Source: Desmonostoc vinosum HA7617-LM4 (GTDB lineage Bacteria; Cyanobacteriota; Cyanobacteriia; Cyanobacteriales; Nostocaceae). Taken from it: 64,000 nt of DNA. Both the position numbers and the translations under genes were made by a program. Shown here piece after piece: positions 15,269 through 23,972 of this stretch (the stretch's first letter is position 1; the number at the start of each line of letters is the position of its first letter). The notes beneath the pieces are model-generated. The model did no database searches and was not told where the DNA came from. It saw nothing but the letters and a program-made list of their open reading frames with translations. The stretch lies in NCBI GenBank assembly GCA_019359515.1, contig JAHHHC010000008.1, positions 62,001 to 126,000 on the forward strand, given 5' to 3'.

Positions 15269-17062
15269 ATGAGCGATTGTGACTTAGTACCTTTGATGTA
15301 TCGCGCCCAAATCGAGGATAGGGGAAAAATCCAGTATGCTGGAGATCCAAGACCTGCAACACAGTGGGTTAATCAATGGTTAGATGGATGTCCCCCAAAC
15401 TCAAATACTCAAGCAGATAATGTAGATATTCGTCAAGCTGCATTGCGAAGAACACACCAGCAAACAGCCAATTTTACATACAGAATGCCACAACTTGCCA
15501 CAGGCGATGGCACTTGGGAACAGACTTACACAATTAGCTGGCGTTTAGTTACCAATTCAGGACAAGATGAAGATGTAATTCGTCCTGTAATAGGTGCTAA
15601 AGGGATACCTTTTTATCCAGGTTCGAGTATGAAAGGTGCATTTTTGCGTGCTTGTTTGCAAATTGCACCCGACAAAATTCTATATTTTTGTGGTGGAGAA
15701 GTAGAAGAAATCATCGCCGGAAAAAAACACAAAAGAACTAAGCCAGGTATTTTACGTTTTCATGGTGGTTATCCTGTAGATATGTCTTGGGGGAAAGATA
15801 GACAACGTTTAGTAGATGTTGTTCACTCCCAAGAAAAACGCCAAGTTATGGAGAATATAAATACTGGTGCTAACGTCCAAATATCGCTATATAAAACTAA
15901 GTTTAAATTTGGTATTTCTAGCACCAAAAATCATGTCGATTGGAAATTAGTACAACAAATTTGGGAACGAGCATTATCCCAAGGAATAGGTTCTAGAACT
16001 AGCGCAGGGTACGGTCGATTTAAAAATATTGCCGATAACAATCAGGTGATTTTGTCAGTTAATCTGAGTGGAAAGGGGCTAACTTCCACATTACTCACAT
16101 CAGATAATAATGGTAATAAAATTCCCGAATTTCGTCCAAATATGTTTAAAGCCGCATTACGCGGACATACTTTGCGGTTACTAGCAGGGGTGACAAATGA
16201 TGCCGAAAGATTAACAAAAGAACTCTGGGGTGGATTTCTTCAAGGTAATGAAGAAAACGGCTCGATAGTTGGTAAATTTGGTATTGATTTGCAAGTTGAA
16301 AATAAAAATTTAGCTTTTGGTGAACATAACTATTTTCCTAATGGTAGAAGAACTAGACCAATGCCTGTCTACAATTTAAAATCAGGGAAACTAGATATTT
16401 TTGCTGTCAAATCTTACTCAGAACAAGAAAGAGAATTTTTAACTCTTTTAATTAAATTTTCTCTATTACTAGGTGGTTTTGGTAAATCATGGCGACGAAT
16501 TCATCATGATTTATTTTATCAATCATATTTTCAGAATAATGATAAACCGATGATTGGTTGTCATTGGTTATTTAGCAAACCATCAGAATCAGCAGACTAT
16601 TGTATTACAGCACCTAGAGGGGAATTGGATAATATCAGAGCTTTCTTAGCGAGTATTCCTAATACTGTCAGAAATTGCTTTAATTTACCATCTACAAATA
16701 ACTATGTAAACAATTGGCGTGAAGTTTGGCATCCTCAAAAAGTGCAAGTTTGGGGGCGAATTGCTGAAGATAAAAATGATAGTCAAGCTGTTGAATGGTT
16801 TCATCGAGATAATTTTATTAAGAGAACAGAATTAACTGGGAGTATAGGAAAACCCAGTAAAGTTAGTAGAATTTGGCATAGAATGTATCCTTTTTACGTA
16901 AAAATAGATGGCAAAATATTGCATAAAAAAAATGAGGAAGGTAATTACAAGTATGTTGAATTATTAACCATTTTTACACCAGATGATTTACCCAAAACTA
17001 GGGAATTTTTAAGTTTTTTAAATAGTAGTAATGATTTTATTAAACTGTGGGGAGGAAATTAA
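15269..17062 (+). CDS. Double-RAMP protein, Cmr6 joined to a Cmr1-like domain
   Basis: 597 residues, about twice the length of Cmr6. Residues about 95-265 form one RAMP domain: GIPFYPGSSMKGAFLRACL and the glycine loop GIGSRTSAGYGRFK, both Cmr6-like. From about 270 a second RAMP begins with LSVNLSGKGLTSTLL, FRPNMFKAALRGHTLRLLAG and ELWGGFLQG, then LLGGFGKSWRRIHHDLFY, which resembles Cmr1. No separate cmr1 is present, so the fusion probably supplies both 3'-end subunits. AGGGAGA lies eight bases before ATG 15269; the frame is open back to 15185 but that stretch overlaps cmr5 and lacks family features. Assignment of the second half to Cmr1 is inference. Confidence 0.8.
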   Translation: MSDCDLVPLMYRAQIEDRGKIQYAGDPRPATQWVNQWLDGCPPNSNTQADNVDIRQAALRRTHQQTANFTYRMPQLATGDGTWEQTYTISWRLVTNSGQDEDVIRPVIGAKGIPFYPGSSMKGAFLRACLQIAPDKILYFCGGEVEEIIAGKKHKRTKPGILRFHGGYPVDMSWGKDRQRLVDVVHSQEKRQVMENINTGANVQISLYKTKFKFGISSTKNHVDWKLVQQIWERALSQGIGSRTSAGYGRFKNIADNNQVILSVNLSGKGLTSTLLTSDNNGNKIPEFRPNMFKAALRGHTLRLLAGVTNDAERLTKELWGGFLQGNEENGSIVGKFGIDLQVENKNLAFGEHNYFPNGRRTRPMPVYNLKSGKLDIFAVKSYSEQEREFLTLLIKFSLLLGGFGKSWRRIHHDLFYQSYFQNNDKPMIGCHWLFSKPSESADYCITAPRGELDNIRAFLASIPNTVRNCFNLPSTNNYVNNWREVWHPQKVQVWGRIAEDKNDSQAVEWFHRDNFIKRTELTGSIGKPSKVSRIWHRMYPFYVKIDGKILHKKNEEGNYKYVELLTIFTPDDLPKTREFLSFLNSSNDFIKLWGGN

Positions 17063-17068
17063 ATCAGT

Positions 17069-17274
17069 AGACCTCTTGCATAAATATTTTTTTTTCACGC
17101 AGAGGCGCAGCGAAAAGTTCTGTTCGCGTAGCGTCTCCGTCAGGAGAAGGAGGGTTTCCCTCCGTAGGAACGCCACTTGCTTCAAGCCGGGGAACCCGTC
17201 CAACGCAGTGGCTCAACTTTTCAAGACAGAGACGCAGAGAAGAGAACGCAAAGAAGGACTTTTGCAAGAGGTCT
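17069..17274. mobile_element. 206-bp MITE-like element with 12-bp perfect terminal inverted repeats
   Basis: AGACCTCTTGCA at the left and TGCAAGAGGTCT at the right, with TA at each border (17068-17069, 17274-17275). The inside has a palindrome around GCGTAGCGTCTCCGTCAGGA and the module GCCACTTGCTTCAAGCCGGG...CAGTGGCTC shared with 1469-1514. No coding capacity is credible. It lies between the Cmr genes and the CARF-HEPN gene and may affect their co-transcription. Confidence 0.85.
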
Positions 17275-17304
17275 AATTATTAACTTTATAGTAAGTGCAA
17301 AAAT

Positions 17305-18810
17305 ATGAATATCTGGATTGTAACTACCGGAAATAGTGATGTTCAACTCAAAAATAAGGATAACTGGAATAACTTATATAGAGAAGGGAGAACAGAATTA
17401 AAGAGAGACCATAACTTCCAACCTGTTAAAAAAGAAGATGATGTCACTTTCACGGTTCTAGCAAGAGTTATGGGTGTGATTTATGGTAATCAACTAGATA
17501 ATCATAAGCTAGATAAAGATATTTACCAAGATTTATGTTTTTCGCTTCTTGACGCTTTTTCTCAAAAGCTACAGGGTAAAGATCGTCCAGATAGAATTAT
17601 TGTTATTCTCACAAATCAAGAAGCTGCTTATACCAATCCAGAAAAAAAATGCCCATACTGGAAAGATACCTGTACTCTAAAACCGATACTTAATAAGTAT
17701 TTTCAGGTTAAGTTTCCTCAAATTACAGAAGTTGAGTATTTAGAACTTAAACCAATATCAAAAGACGAAGGTTTAGATAATTGGGACAAAGCCCTACTTT
17801 TAGTTCAACAAGAATTATCGACTTTAAAATTTAAACCTTCTGATAATATATATGTCAGCCATCAAGCTGGGACACCTGCGATTTCATCTGCTATTCAATT
17901 TGTCAGTCTGGCAAAATTTGGTAAAAAGGTGAAATTCCTGGTATCAAATGAATACGAGCCGGAGAATACTCGATTAATTACTAGTTCTAATTATTTACGG
18001 GGTATCCAACTACAAGAAGCAAAAGTTTTATTAGAACGTTTTGACTATTCTGGAGTAGAGAGTTTATTAAAACCTTATTGGTTAGATTCTGCAACTCCAC
18101 AAGAACAAAAACTTAGAGAATTGCTGAAAATAGCTATTCAATGGAATTTTGCAAATTTTGATGATTTTGCAAAAGGTTTAGGAGAAACAGCGCAAGAACG
18201 TTTAGAACATTGGTGGTGGACTGGCTATGAAGCAGCTTATTTAGCTGTAGTACGCTTGGAACAAGGTAATACTGTTGAAGCACTATTTCACAGTTTTCGC
18301 GCTGTAGAAGGCTTAATTTGTAAGTGGGCTGAACATACTTATCCTACTCATATTCAATATAAACCAGATGGTTCGCCAGAAATTAAAATCAGTATATCAA
18401 GAGATTTACCAACTTATATCAATCGCCTTTATCCAAATATGCAAGATAAATTAAAAAATCAAGGTAGAATTGGTCTTTTTAGTGAATCACTTTATCAGTT
18501 ATTACAAACGGCAAAACCAGAATGTCGAAATGATACTCATATTATGAGTATAGTTTGGGGTAAGGCGCGAGATAACAGGAATCCTCTATTTCATAGATTA
18601 CTAGGTTTGCAAGAGCAAGAAGTTTTTGAGGCTTGGAATACTAGAAATAAAGATAGTTGGAAGAATAAAGTGTTAAATTGTTTAAATTTTGTTGCTAATC
18701 AACCTTTTACATCTTTACACAAGAATAGTCTTATGTATCAACCACATCAAGATTTAAAGCAAGCGTTGAATGATTATGAGTTACAGGCTTTCAGCAATTT
18801 GAATGTCTAA
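17305..18810 (+). CDS. CARF-HEPN ancillary ribonuclease (Csm6/Csx1 group)
   Basis: Predicted RNase switched on by cyclic oligoadenylate made by Cas10. The N-terminal half is a CARF domain: MNIWIVTTGNSDVQL as first strand, RIIVILTNQEAAY as a later strand, and the ligand loop NIYVSHQAGTPAISSAIQF. The C-terminal half is helical HEPN with the R-x4-H motif at R425-N-P-L-F-H430. Two tryptophan/tyrosine-rich helices (EHWWWTGYEAAYLAVVRL) precede it. 501 residues, somewhat longer than typical Csm6. I use no symbol because Csm6, Csx1 and the TIGR02710-type group cannot be separated by eye. Start ATG at 17305 is the first in the frame after the MITE. Confidence 0.85.
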   Translation: MNIWIVTTGNSDVQLKNKDNWNNLYREGRTELKRDHNFQPVKKEDDVTFTVLARVMGVIYGNQLDNHKLDKDIYQDLCFSLLDAFSQKLQGKDRPDRIIVILTNQEAAYTNPEKKCPYWKDTCTLKPILNKYFQVKFPQITEVEYLELKPISKDEGLDNWDKALLLVQQELSTLKFKPSDNIYVSHQAGTPAISSAIQFVSLAKFGKKVKFLVSNEYEPENTRLITSSNYLRGIQLQEAKVLLERFDYSGVESLLKPYWLDSATPQEQKLRELLKIAIQWNFANFDDFAKGLGETAQERLEHWWWTGYEAAYLAVVRLEQGNTVEALFHSFRAVEGLICKWAEHTYPTHIQYKPDGSPEIKISISRDLPTYINRLYPNMQDKLKNQGRIGLFSESLYQLLQTAKPECRNDTHIMSIVWGKARDNRNPLFHRLLGLQEQEVFEAWNTRNKDSWKNKVLNCLNFVANQPFTSLHKNSLMYQPHQDLKQALNDYELQAFSNLNV

Positions 18811-19355
18811 GCTCAGATCTTGCACCTTTCAAACTGTCAGTCGCAAAACTTATCTAATTGTTCGGCTTCGCTGATATCTGCCAGGGATTGTAAATCCCTG
18901 TCTTATAGCAAAAGTCCATTACAAATGGACTAAATGCAGAGACAAATAGATATGTAATTTTTATAACTTTATTGCGGCAGACTCATTATTTTCACTGACA
19001 GGTGCAAGATGTGAGTAAGTAAATATTTGAATTTGCTATTCTATGTTTTATAGAGATTTGCTCGCACGATCGCCAACAACATCACTTAACAACACTAGCT
19101 AAAACTGCGTCAACCAGCAGGTGTATTTATCGAACATTTGTTATATAACCTGTAAAGGCTTATCAGCTATGGTTTTGGAGGTTTTTAGCAGAAAATGAGG
19201 TTGACGCAAACTCTGTAATATATACCAGGAGAGTGTTTGAGGTCATTTTGGTGAAGGGAGGACTTGACAAGCGATCGCTCAAACAGTACTTTTTAATTAG
19301 ATCCGCGCAAATGGGTGGCGAAAGTATTGTATATCAAGCTTTTTAGACCCTAGCA
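18811..19355 (+). promoter_or_regulatory. Gene-free region with CRISPR2 leader
   Basis: About 545 bases with no supported gene. Near 18885-18945 lie small hairpins (GGGATTGTAAATCCC, GTCCATTACAAATGGAC). The last 150 bases before the first repeat should be the leader. It bears no visible similarity to the CRISPR1/3 leader, in keeping with the different repeat. Confidence 0.6.
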
Positions 19356-20184
19356 GTCTCCACTAACAATGTGGAGGCGCATAATTGGAAACATTATTTG
19401 TCTACCAGTATAACTTTGTGTTTTAGGTCTCCACTAACAATGTGGAGGCGCATAATTGGAAACTTCACTTGAAATCCGAAAATGTTGTTATCAACTTTAG
19501 GTCTCCACTAACAATGTGGAGGCGCATAATTGGAAACTAGTTTCAAGGTGTTTAATCATTTTTTTCAAGTAAGTCTCCACTAACAATGTGGAGGCGCATA
19601 ATTGGAAACCAGTAACTCTTTTTGTTCGCTTATGGAAAACTCATGTCTCCACTAACAATGTGGAGGCGCATAATTGGAAACGAAATAACCAATTAGATAA
19701 AGCTACATGTTTTCTGTCTCCACTAACAATGTGGAGGCGCATAATTGGAAACCCATTAATCGTAATGCCTCAGCAAATACAGCATCAGGTCTCCACTAAC
19801 AATGTGGAGGCGCATAATTGGAAACATAAAGCTCTTATCTACCAGGATGAAAACATTTATCTAAGGTCTCCACTAACAATGTGGAGGCGCATAATTGGAA
19901 ACGAGTATCTCCGCCCCTTCTGGCGTTAGCGTAATCGGTCTCCACTAACAATGTGGAGGCGCATAATTGGAAACTAATTGAATTGAAATCCTTTCGCGGA
20001 AATTTCAAGTCTCCACTAACAATGTGGAGGCGCATAATTGGAAACAGAGGCAGACAAGGACTTTTCAACCTTGAGATTGACGTCTCCACTAACAATGTGG
20101 AGGCGCATAATTGGAAACCAATGAGTGTTTCGAGAAACCTGAACAACTTGGGACGTCTCCACTAACAATGTGGAGGCGCATAAT
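19356..20184 (+). CRISPR. CRISPR2, 12 repeats of 37 bp (last one truncated), 11 spacers
   Basis: Repeats begin GTCTCCACTAACAATGTGGA and end GCGCATAATTGGAAAC. They start at 19356, 19427, 19501, 19573, 19645, 19716, 19789, 19866, 19938, 20009, 20082 and 20155. Spacers are 34-40 bases and AT-rich. The last repeat changes after GCGCATAATT and loses the GGAAAC end, so the array reads left to right. The repeat contains CTCCAC...GTGGAG, a stem typical of crRNA processing. Only the final 12 bases, ATAATTGGAAAC, are shared with CRISPR1/3. Confidence 0.98.
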
Positions 20185-20309
20185 TAAATTAATAAAAATT
20201 CGTCAGTCGCATCACAGATAAACAATTGCTTCCTTTTATCCACCAATAATAAAAATAAATCAAATAAAGCCAGCTTGTACGATCGCGTGCATAACAGAGT
20301 TCTTCTACA

Positions 20310-21782
20310 ATGCATCTATCCGAATTATTCCCCCACTTTTTCATCCTTCAGCGATTAGTGGATGGTTCGCTCAACCAGAGCCAAAACCTAATTACAGCAA
20401 TGCGACGCTGGATTTTAATCAATTGGTTTTATGGAGAAGCAAGCAAAAATTTGGAGTGCGATCGCTATAGTGGTATAACATTCAATGAGTGGAGCGAGTA
20501 CTTTTTTAATCAAGACTTATTGCAACTGCAACCGTCATTTCAATCGGGACATCCTTTCGGTCGTTTGTTGGAAACAAACAACGAAATATTTAAACCCCAC
20601 CATCCCCTGTGTCCCTGTTATAAGACAACTGTAGATTGGTTGCGATTTTATAATATTAATGTTAACGAGTGGCTGGAAGAATTGCAAAAAAATATTTATA
20701 TATCGCCCAAAACAGTTAGTAAAGTAATTGGCGATCGCTTATTTGCTAAAGTGAGAAAGAGCTTACAAGCAGATATCAATGCTTTGATAGCTAAAGGATG
20801 TCTTAAATGCGAAACATCCCTATTTCAAAAGCAAAATATTATCTATCGAATAGATAAATTACCCAGTTGGCTGTGTGCTAAGGTTGCTAAACAGTCAATA
20901 AATCCAAATGGGATTTTTCCGCAATTGAATTCTACTGAAATGGCAGATTTAGCGCAAGCATTGGATATGTTAAGTTTTCTCGACCCGAAATTACCACTAA
21001 TTGCTGATAAAATTTCTAAACAAGTCTACGGAACTCGGCGGATATTTTTGCATATAGATTATATATTATCAGAGAATAACCAGTTTAATATTGATAATAT
21101 ACAAGAACAATTACAAGAAAATTGGCAAAGTCGGGAAATTAAACCAATATTTTTAAACTATGCTAGCGCTCGTTGTGGCAATAAAAAATGCTTAGTTTAT
21201 CCGGTATGTATTTATTACTTGCAAAGAGCGAAATATCTTTGCGGTTACGGCTTAAATCCTCAAGGTGATGTAAATTGGTATCTTTATCGTTTGGAACGGA
21301 TTAAATCATTCACTTTTGTGGATTGGTCAAATCAAACTATTCCCCCCCAATTGTTATGTAAATATCTCAATAATCAACTACCAGAACCACAAGATGTGGA
21401 AAGGGAAATCAGTACTGCCTGGGGATTTGAAATAAACAAACCTCCGCACGTCATGTTATTAAGATTCAATAGTAATTATCACCAACACTATATCCAAAAT
21501 ACTTTTCGTCATCACACATTTACACGCATCAAATCGCTTACCAAGCTAGCACAAATAATTCATCACTATACAAGTAATCCCCAGGAAGAAAAATTATTAA
21601 ATACTGTTGTTAAAAAATATCCTGACGATGCTTATTACAGTGTCATCTATCGCGCTAATGATAATAATATTATCATGCGTTTACTTGCTTGGGGTGCTAA
21701 TGTTGAGGTGTTATTACCAATGGAGTTACGAGAACACATAGCTAATAATATCCGCCAAGCCTATACATTTTACAATTATTAG
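20310..21782 (+). CDS. CRISPR-associated WYL-domain protein, TIGR03985-like
   Basis: 490 residues. The N-terminal half is helical (FFILQRLVDGSLNQSQNLITA). A central region has TRRIFLHIDYIL and two cysteine pairs, CGNKKC and YPVC. The C-terminal part is WYL-like: RAKYLCGYGLNPQGDVNWYL, YRLERIKSFTFVDWS, HVMLLRFNSN, and the end ADDN/IIMRLLAWGANVEVLLPMELREHIA. It fits the cyanobacterial CRISPR-linked WYL group known as TIGR03985, probably ligand- or nucleic-acid-sensing and perhaps regulatory. ATG at 20310 follows CRISPR2 by about 125 bases. The exact role in CRISPR function is not established. A fragment with a similar end lies at 8702-8914 near CRISPR1. Confidence 0.7.
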   Translation: MHLSELFPHFFILQRLVDGSLNQSQNLITAMRRWILINWFYGEASKNLECDRYSGITFNEWSEYFFNQDLLQLQPSFQSGHPFGRLLETNNEIFKPHHPLCPCYKTTVDWLRFYNINVNEWLEELQKNIYISPKTVSKVIGDRLFAKVRKSLQADINALIAKGCLKCETSLFQKQNIIYRIDKLPSWLCAKVAKQSINPNGIFPQLNSTEMADLAQALDMLSFLDPKLPLIADKISKQVYGTRRIFLHIDYILSENNQFNIDNIQEQLQENWQSREIKPIFLNYASARCGNKKCLVYPVCIYYLQRAKYLCGYGLNPQGDVNWYLYRLERIKSFTFVDWSNQTIPPQLLCKYLNNQLPEPQDVEREISTAWGFEINKPPHVMLLRFNSNYHQHYIQNTFRHHTFTRIKSLTKLAQIIHHYTSNPQEEKLLNTVVKKYPDDAYYSVIYRANDNNIIMRLLAWGANVEVLLPMELREHIANNIRQAYTFYNY

Positions 21783-21862
21783 TTACAGGAAATTTCATTT
21801 AAATCATAGCGGGCAAGATGCCCGCACCACAAGATTGACTTTTGACTTATTCGACAGCAGCA

Positions 21863-22897
21863 CTATTTTTTAATATAAAATCCCCGTCTTAAGACTTCAA
21901 TTCGTTTGTGCATTGGTGGATGAGTCTGTTTCAACCAATGAAAAACCCCAGTTTCTTCTTTCATTGCAACTCGTACCCATAAAGTTGACATCTCCTCACG
22001 ATTCTTTTTCGGTGGTTGGAAGGGAAGTTTGTCCAAAGTTGCGAGTGCTGACACCATCGCATCAACACTCGTGAGTCTTGCAGCAACGGCATCGGCATGA
22101 TATTCTCGCCAACGACTGTGCCAAAAGGTCAATAATGTGACTAAAAGTTGAGTTATTGATGGTAATAACATCAATATCAGCCAAATTATCACACCAATAA
22201 AAAAGCCCATTGCATGTTGCCAATTGCCTAACAAGCCATAGATTAAACCAGCAATTAACATTAGTAAAGCGGCAAATCTACCAAGATACCAAACAACCAA
22301 TAGCATAGGTGTAAAAAGAGTCGCCATTACTCCACTAAAAGCGGCAGAAAGTAAAGTTTTTGCCATTGTATCTAAGTTAGCGATATGACCGATTTCATGA
22401 GCCATAACTGCGGCTACTTCTTCCCGATTTAAATTTTTTATTAATCCTGTAGTTGCAACCACCATTGAATAAGAACGAGTAGCACCAACAGCATAGGCAT
22501 TGGGATTATCATCAGACAATTCTATTCCCACCACGGGAGTTTTAGGCATATTTTCGGCGATCGCAATATCTCTAACAGTCATACACAACCATTTTTCCAT
22601 ATCCGAATACAGCCCTTTTTCATCTAATAAAAATGGATTAATTACCCGAATATTTCTTTGGTTGATATAAGTAGGAACGGCGGCAAAATATCGGTAACTG
22701 GTGGTGATAAACCAATAAAGACTGGGTAAACCGATACAAAACAAGAAAAACAATCCTAGAACAAAACTTAATGCTCCTTGTTGCAATAATAGTAAGCCGT
22801 AATAACTTGCACACAACCCATAAATCAAAACTGCCAAACAAAATAGCGTCATAATCGCAATTACAGCTAAATTACCGCCAGCATTTTTAAATCTCAT
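21863..22897 (-). CDS. M48 family membrane zinc metalloprotease (HtpX-like)
   Basis: Membrane peptidase with the zinc motif H167-E-I-G-H171 in EVAAVMAHEIGHIAN. The third zinc ligand is probably the Glu in WREYHADAVAA. About four membrane helices: two near the N-terminus (residues 10-65) and two in the middle after the motif (MLIAGLIYGLL, FFIGVIIWLILMLL). NAYAVG before the motif is typical of HtpX and related peptidases that degrade damaged membrane proteins. 344 residues, longer than E. coli HtpX (293). It is antisense to all its CRISPR neighbours, sitting between the WYL-type gene and the RT, and divergent from the RT with about 140 bases between. Confidence 0.85.
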   Translation of the reverse strand: MRFKNAGGNLAVIAIMTLFCLAVLIYGLCASYYGLLLLQQGALSFVLGLFFLFCIGLPSLYWFITTSYRYFAAVPTYINQRNIRVINPFLLDEKGLYSDMEKWLCMTVRDIAIAENMPKTPVVGIELSDDNPNAYAVGATRSYSMVVATTGLIKNLNREEVAAVMAHEIGHIANLDTMAKTLLSAAFSGVMATLFTPMLLVVWYLGRFAALLMLIAGLIYGLLGNWQHAMGFFIGVIIWLILMLLPSITQLLVTLLTFWHSRWREYHADAVAARLTSVDAMVSALATLDKLPFQPPKKNREEMSTLWVRVAMKEETGVFHWLKQTHPPMHKRIEVLRRGFYIKK

Positions 22898-23040
22898 CTC
22901 TTGACTCCATTTAATTAAATTACAGCTAGTAAATTCTCAATGCTGTAACTTACCATCCCTATGGAAACCCGCCTTTCCAAGCAAGAACTAAACTAAAATC
23001 TGGATTCTCTCAATTAAAAATCCTCAATCTCATCAGTTTT

Positions 23041-23964
23041 ATGGAAGCAATAATTAGTGAATTTCTGGCTTTGCACAATTTTCAACGAGCTTGGGAAAAA
23101 GTTGCAGAGAAACGCGGATGTGCGGGTATCGACAGAGAAACCATTGATGATTTTGCTCGCAATCAAGCTTTGAATATCTATGAATTACGCGATACAGTTG
23201 CTAATGGAAGCTACGAACCTCTACCTTGCAAACAAGTTGTCATACCTAAACGCAATGGTAATTTACGAGAATTAAAAATACCAACAGTGCGCGATCGCAT
23301 CGTTCAACAAGCCTTGTTAAATATATTTTATCCCGTGATGGAGGCGAAATTTTCCAGTGCGAGTTTTGCCTATCGTCCTAATTTATCCTATCTAAATGCA
23401 GTCGAAAAAATCGCTGATTTTCGCGATGAAGGTTATGTTTGGGTATTTGATGCTGATATTGTCAAATTTTTTGATAATATCGAACATTCCCGCTTATTAC
23501 AACAAATTAGACTACATCTCGACCATCCCGGTATTTTATGTTTGGTCAAATCCTGGATATCGGTGGGCGTACAAACCGATGCGGGTTTAATTTTATCTCA
23601 AAAAGGTATTCCTCAAGGTGCAGTAATTTCACCAATTTTAGCTAATATTTATCTACATGAGTTTGATGAAATTATCGCTAGCAGTAATTTAAAACTCGTG
23701 CGTTATGCTGATGATTTTGTAGTTTTAGCACGTACCCAAGCAGAGATTTTGGCAGCTAAAACAGAAATCACCAATTTATTAGCTGGGATGGGATTAGAGA
23801 TACATCCCGAAAAAACCAGAATTACTAATTTTGAGCATGGATTCTGTTTTCTCGGTCATGGTTTTATAGATAATGCGATTTTTCCCATCGATACTAACCG
23901 CATCAAACCCACAAATAATTATGTTACTAAACCTCAGTCGAAACAATGTAAAAAAAAACTGTAA
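23041..23964 (+). CDS. Reverse transcriptase of the RT-Cas1 type (N-terminal half of a split fusion)
   Basis: RT domain related to group II intron RTs as found next to type III CRISPR adaptation genes. It allows spacer capture from RNA. Seen: AWEKVAEKRGCAGIDRETID at the start, GNLRELKIPTVRDRIVQQAL, VFDADIVKFFDNIEH (first catalytic Asp), QKGIPQGAVISPILANIYLH, and the YADD box at residues 222-225. The protein ends KQCKKKL because the frame closes just after an A9 run at 23950-23958. Shifting back one base there continues without stop through TVITPLHSNYYG into Cas1. So RT and Cas1 are either a fusion restored by slippage at the A run or two proteins after a frameshift mutation. No maturase or Cas6 domain is attached. 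Confidence 0.92.
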   Translation: MEAIISEFLALHNFQRAWEKVAEKRGCAGIDRETIDDFARNQALNIYELRDTVANGSYEPLPCKQVVIPKRNGNLRELKIPTVRDRIVQQALLNIFYPVMEAKFSSASFAYRPNLSYLNAVEKIADFRDEGYVWVFDADIVKFFDNIEHSRLLQQIRLHLDHPGILCLVKSWISVGVQTDAGLILSQKGIPQGAVISPILANIYLHEFDEIIASSNLKLVRYADDFVVLARTQAEILAAKTEITNLLAGMGLEIHPEKTRITNFEHGFCFLGHGFIDNAIFPIDTNRIKPTNNYVTKPQSKQCKKKL

Positions 23965-23972
23965 TTACGCCT

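Noticed and set aside
17031-17276. Small ORFs on both strands over the MITE
   Set aside because: They follow the inverted repeat and hairpin structure; no conserved protein features.
19588-20165. Open frames on both strands across CRISPR2
   Set aside because: Products are periodic translations of the repeat (VEAHNWK, FQLCASTLLVET); the array explains them.
23396-23590. Second-frame ORF inside the reverse transcriptase gene
   Set aside because: Lies wholly inside a well-supported gene and shows no motif.
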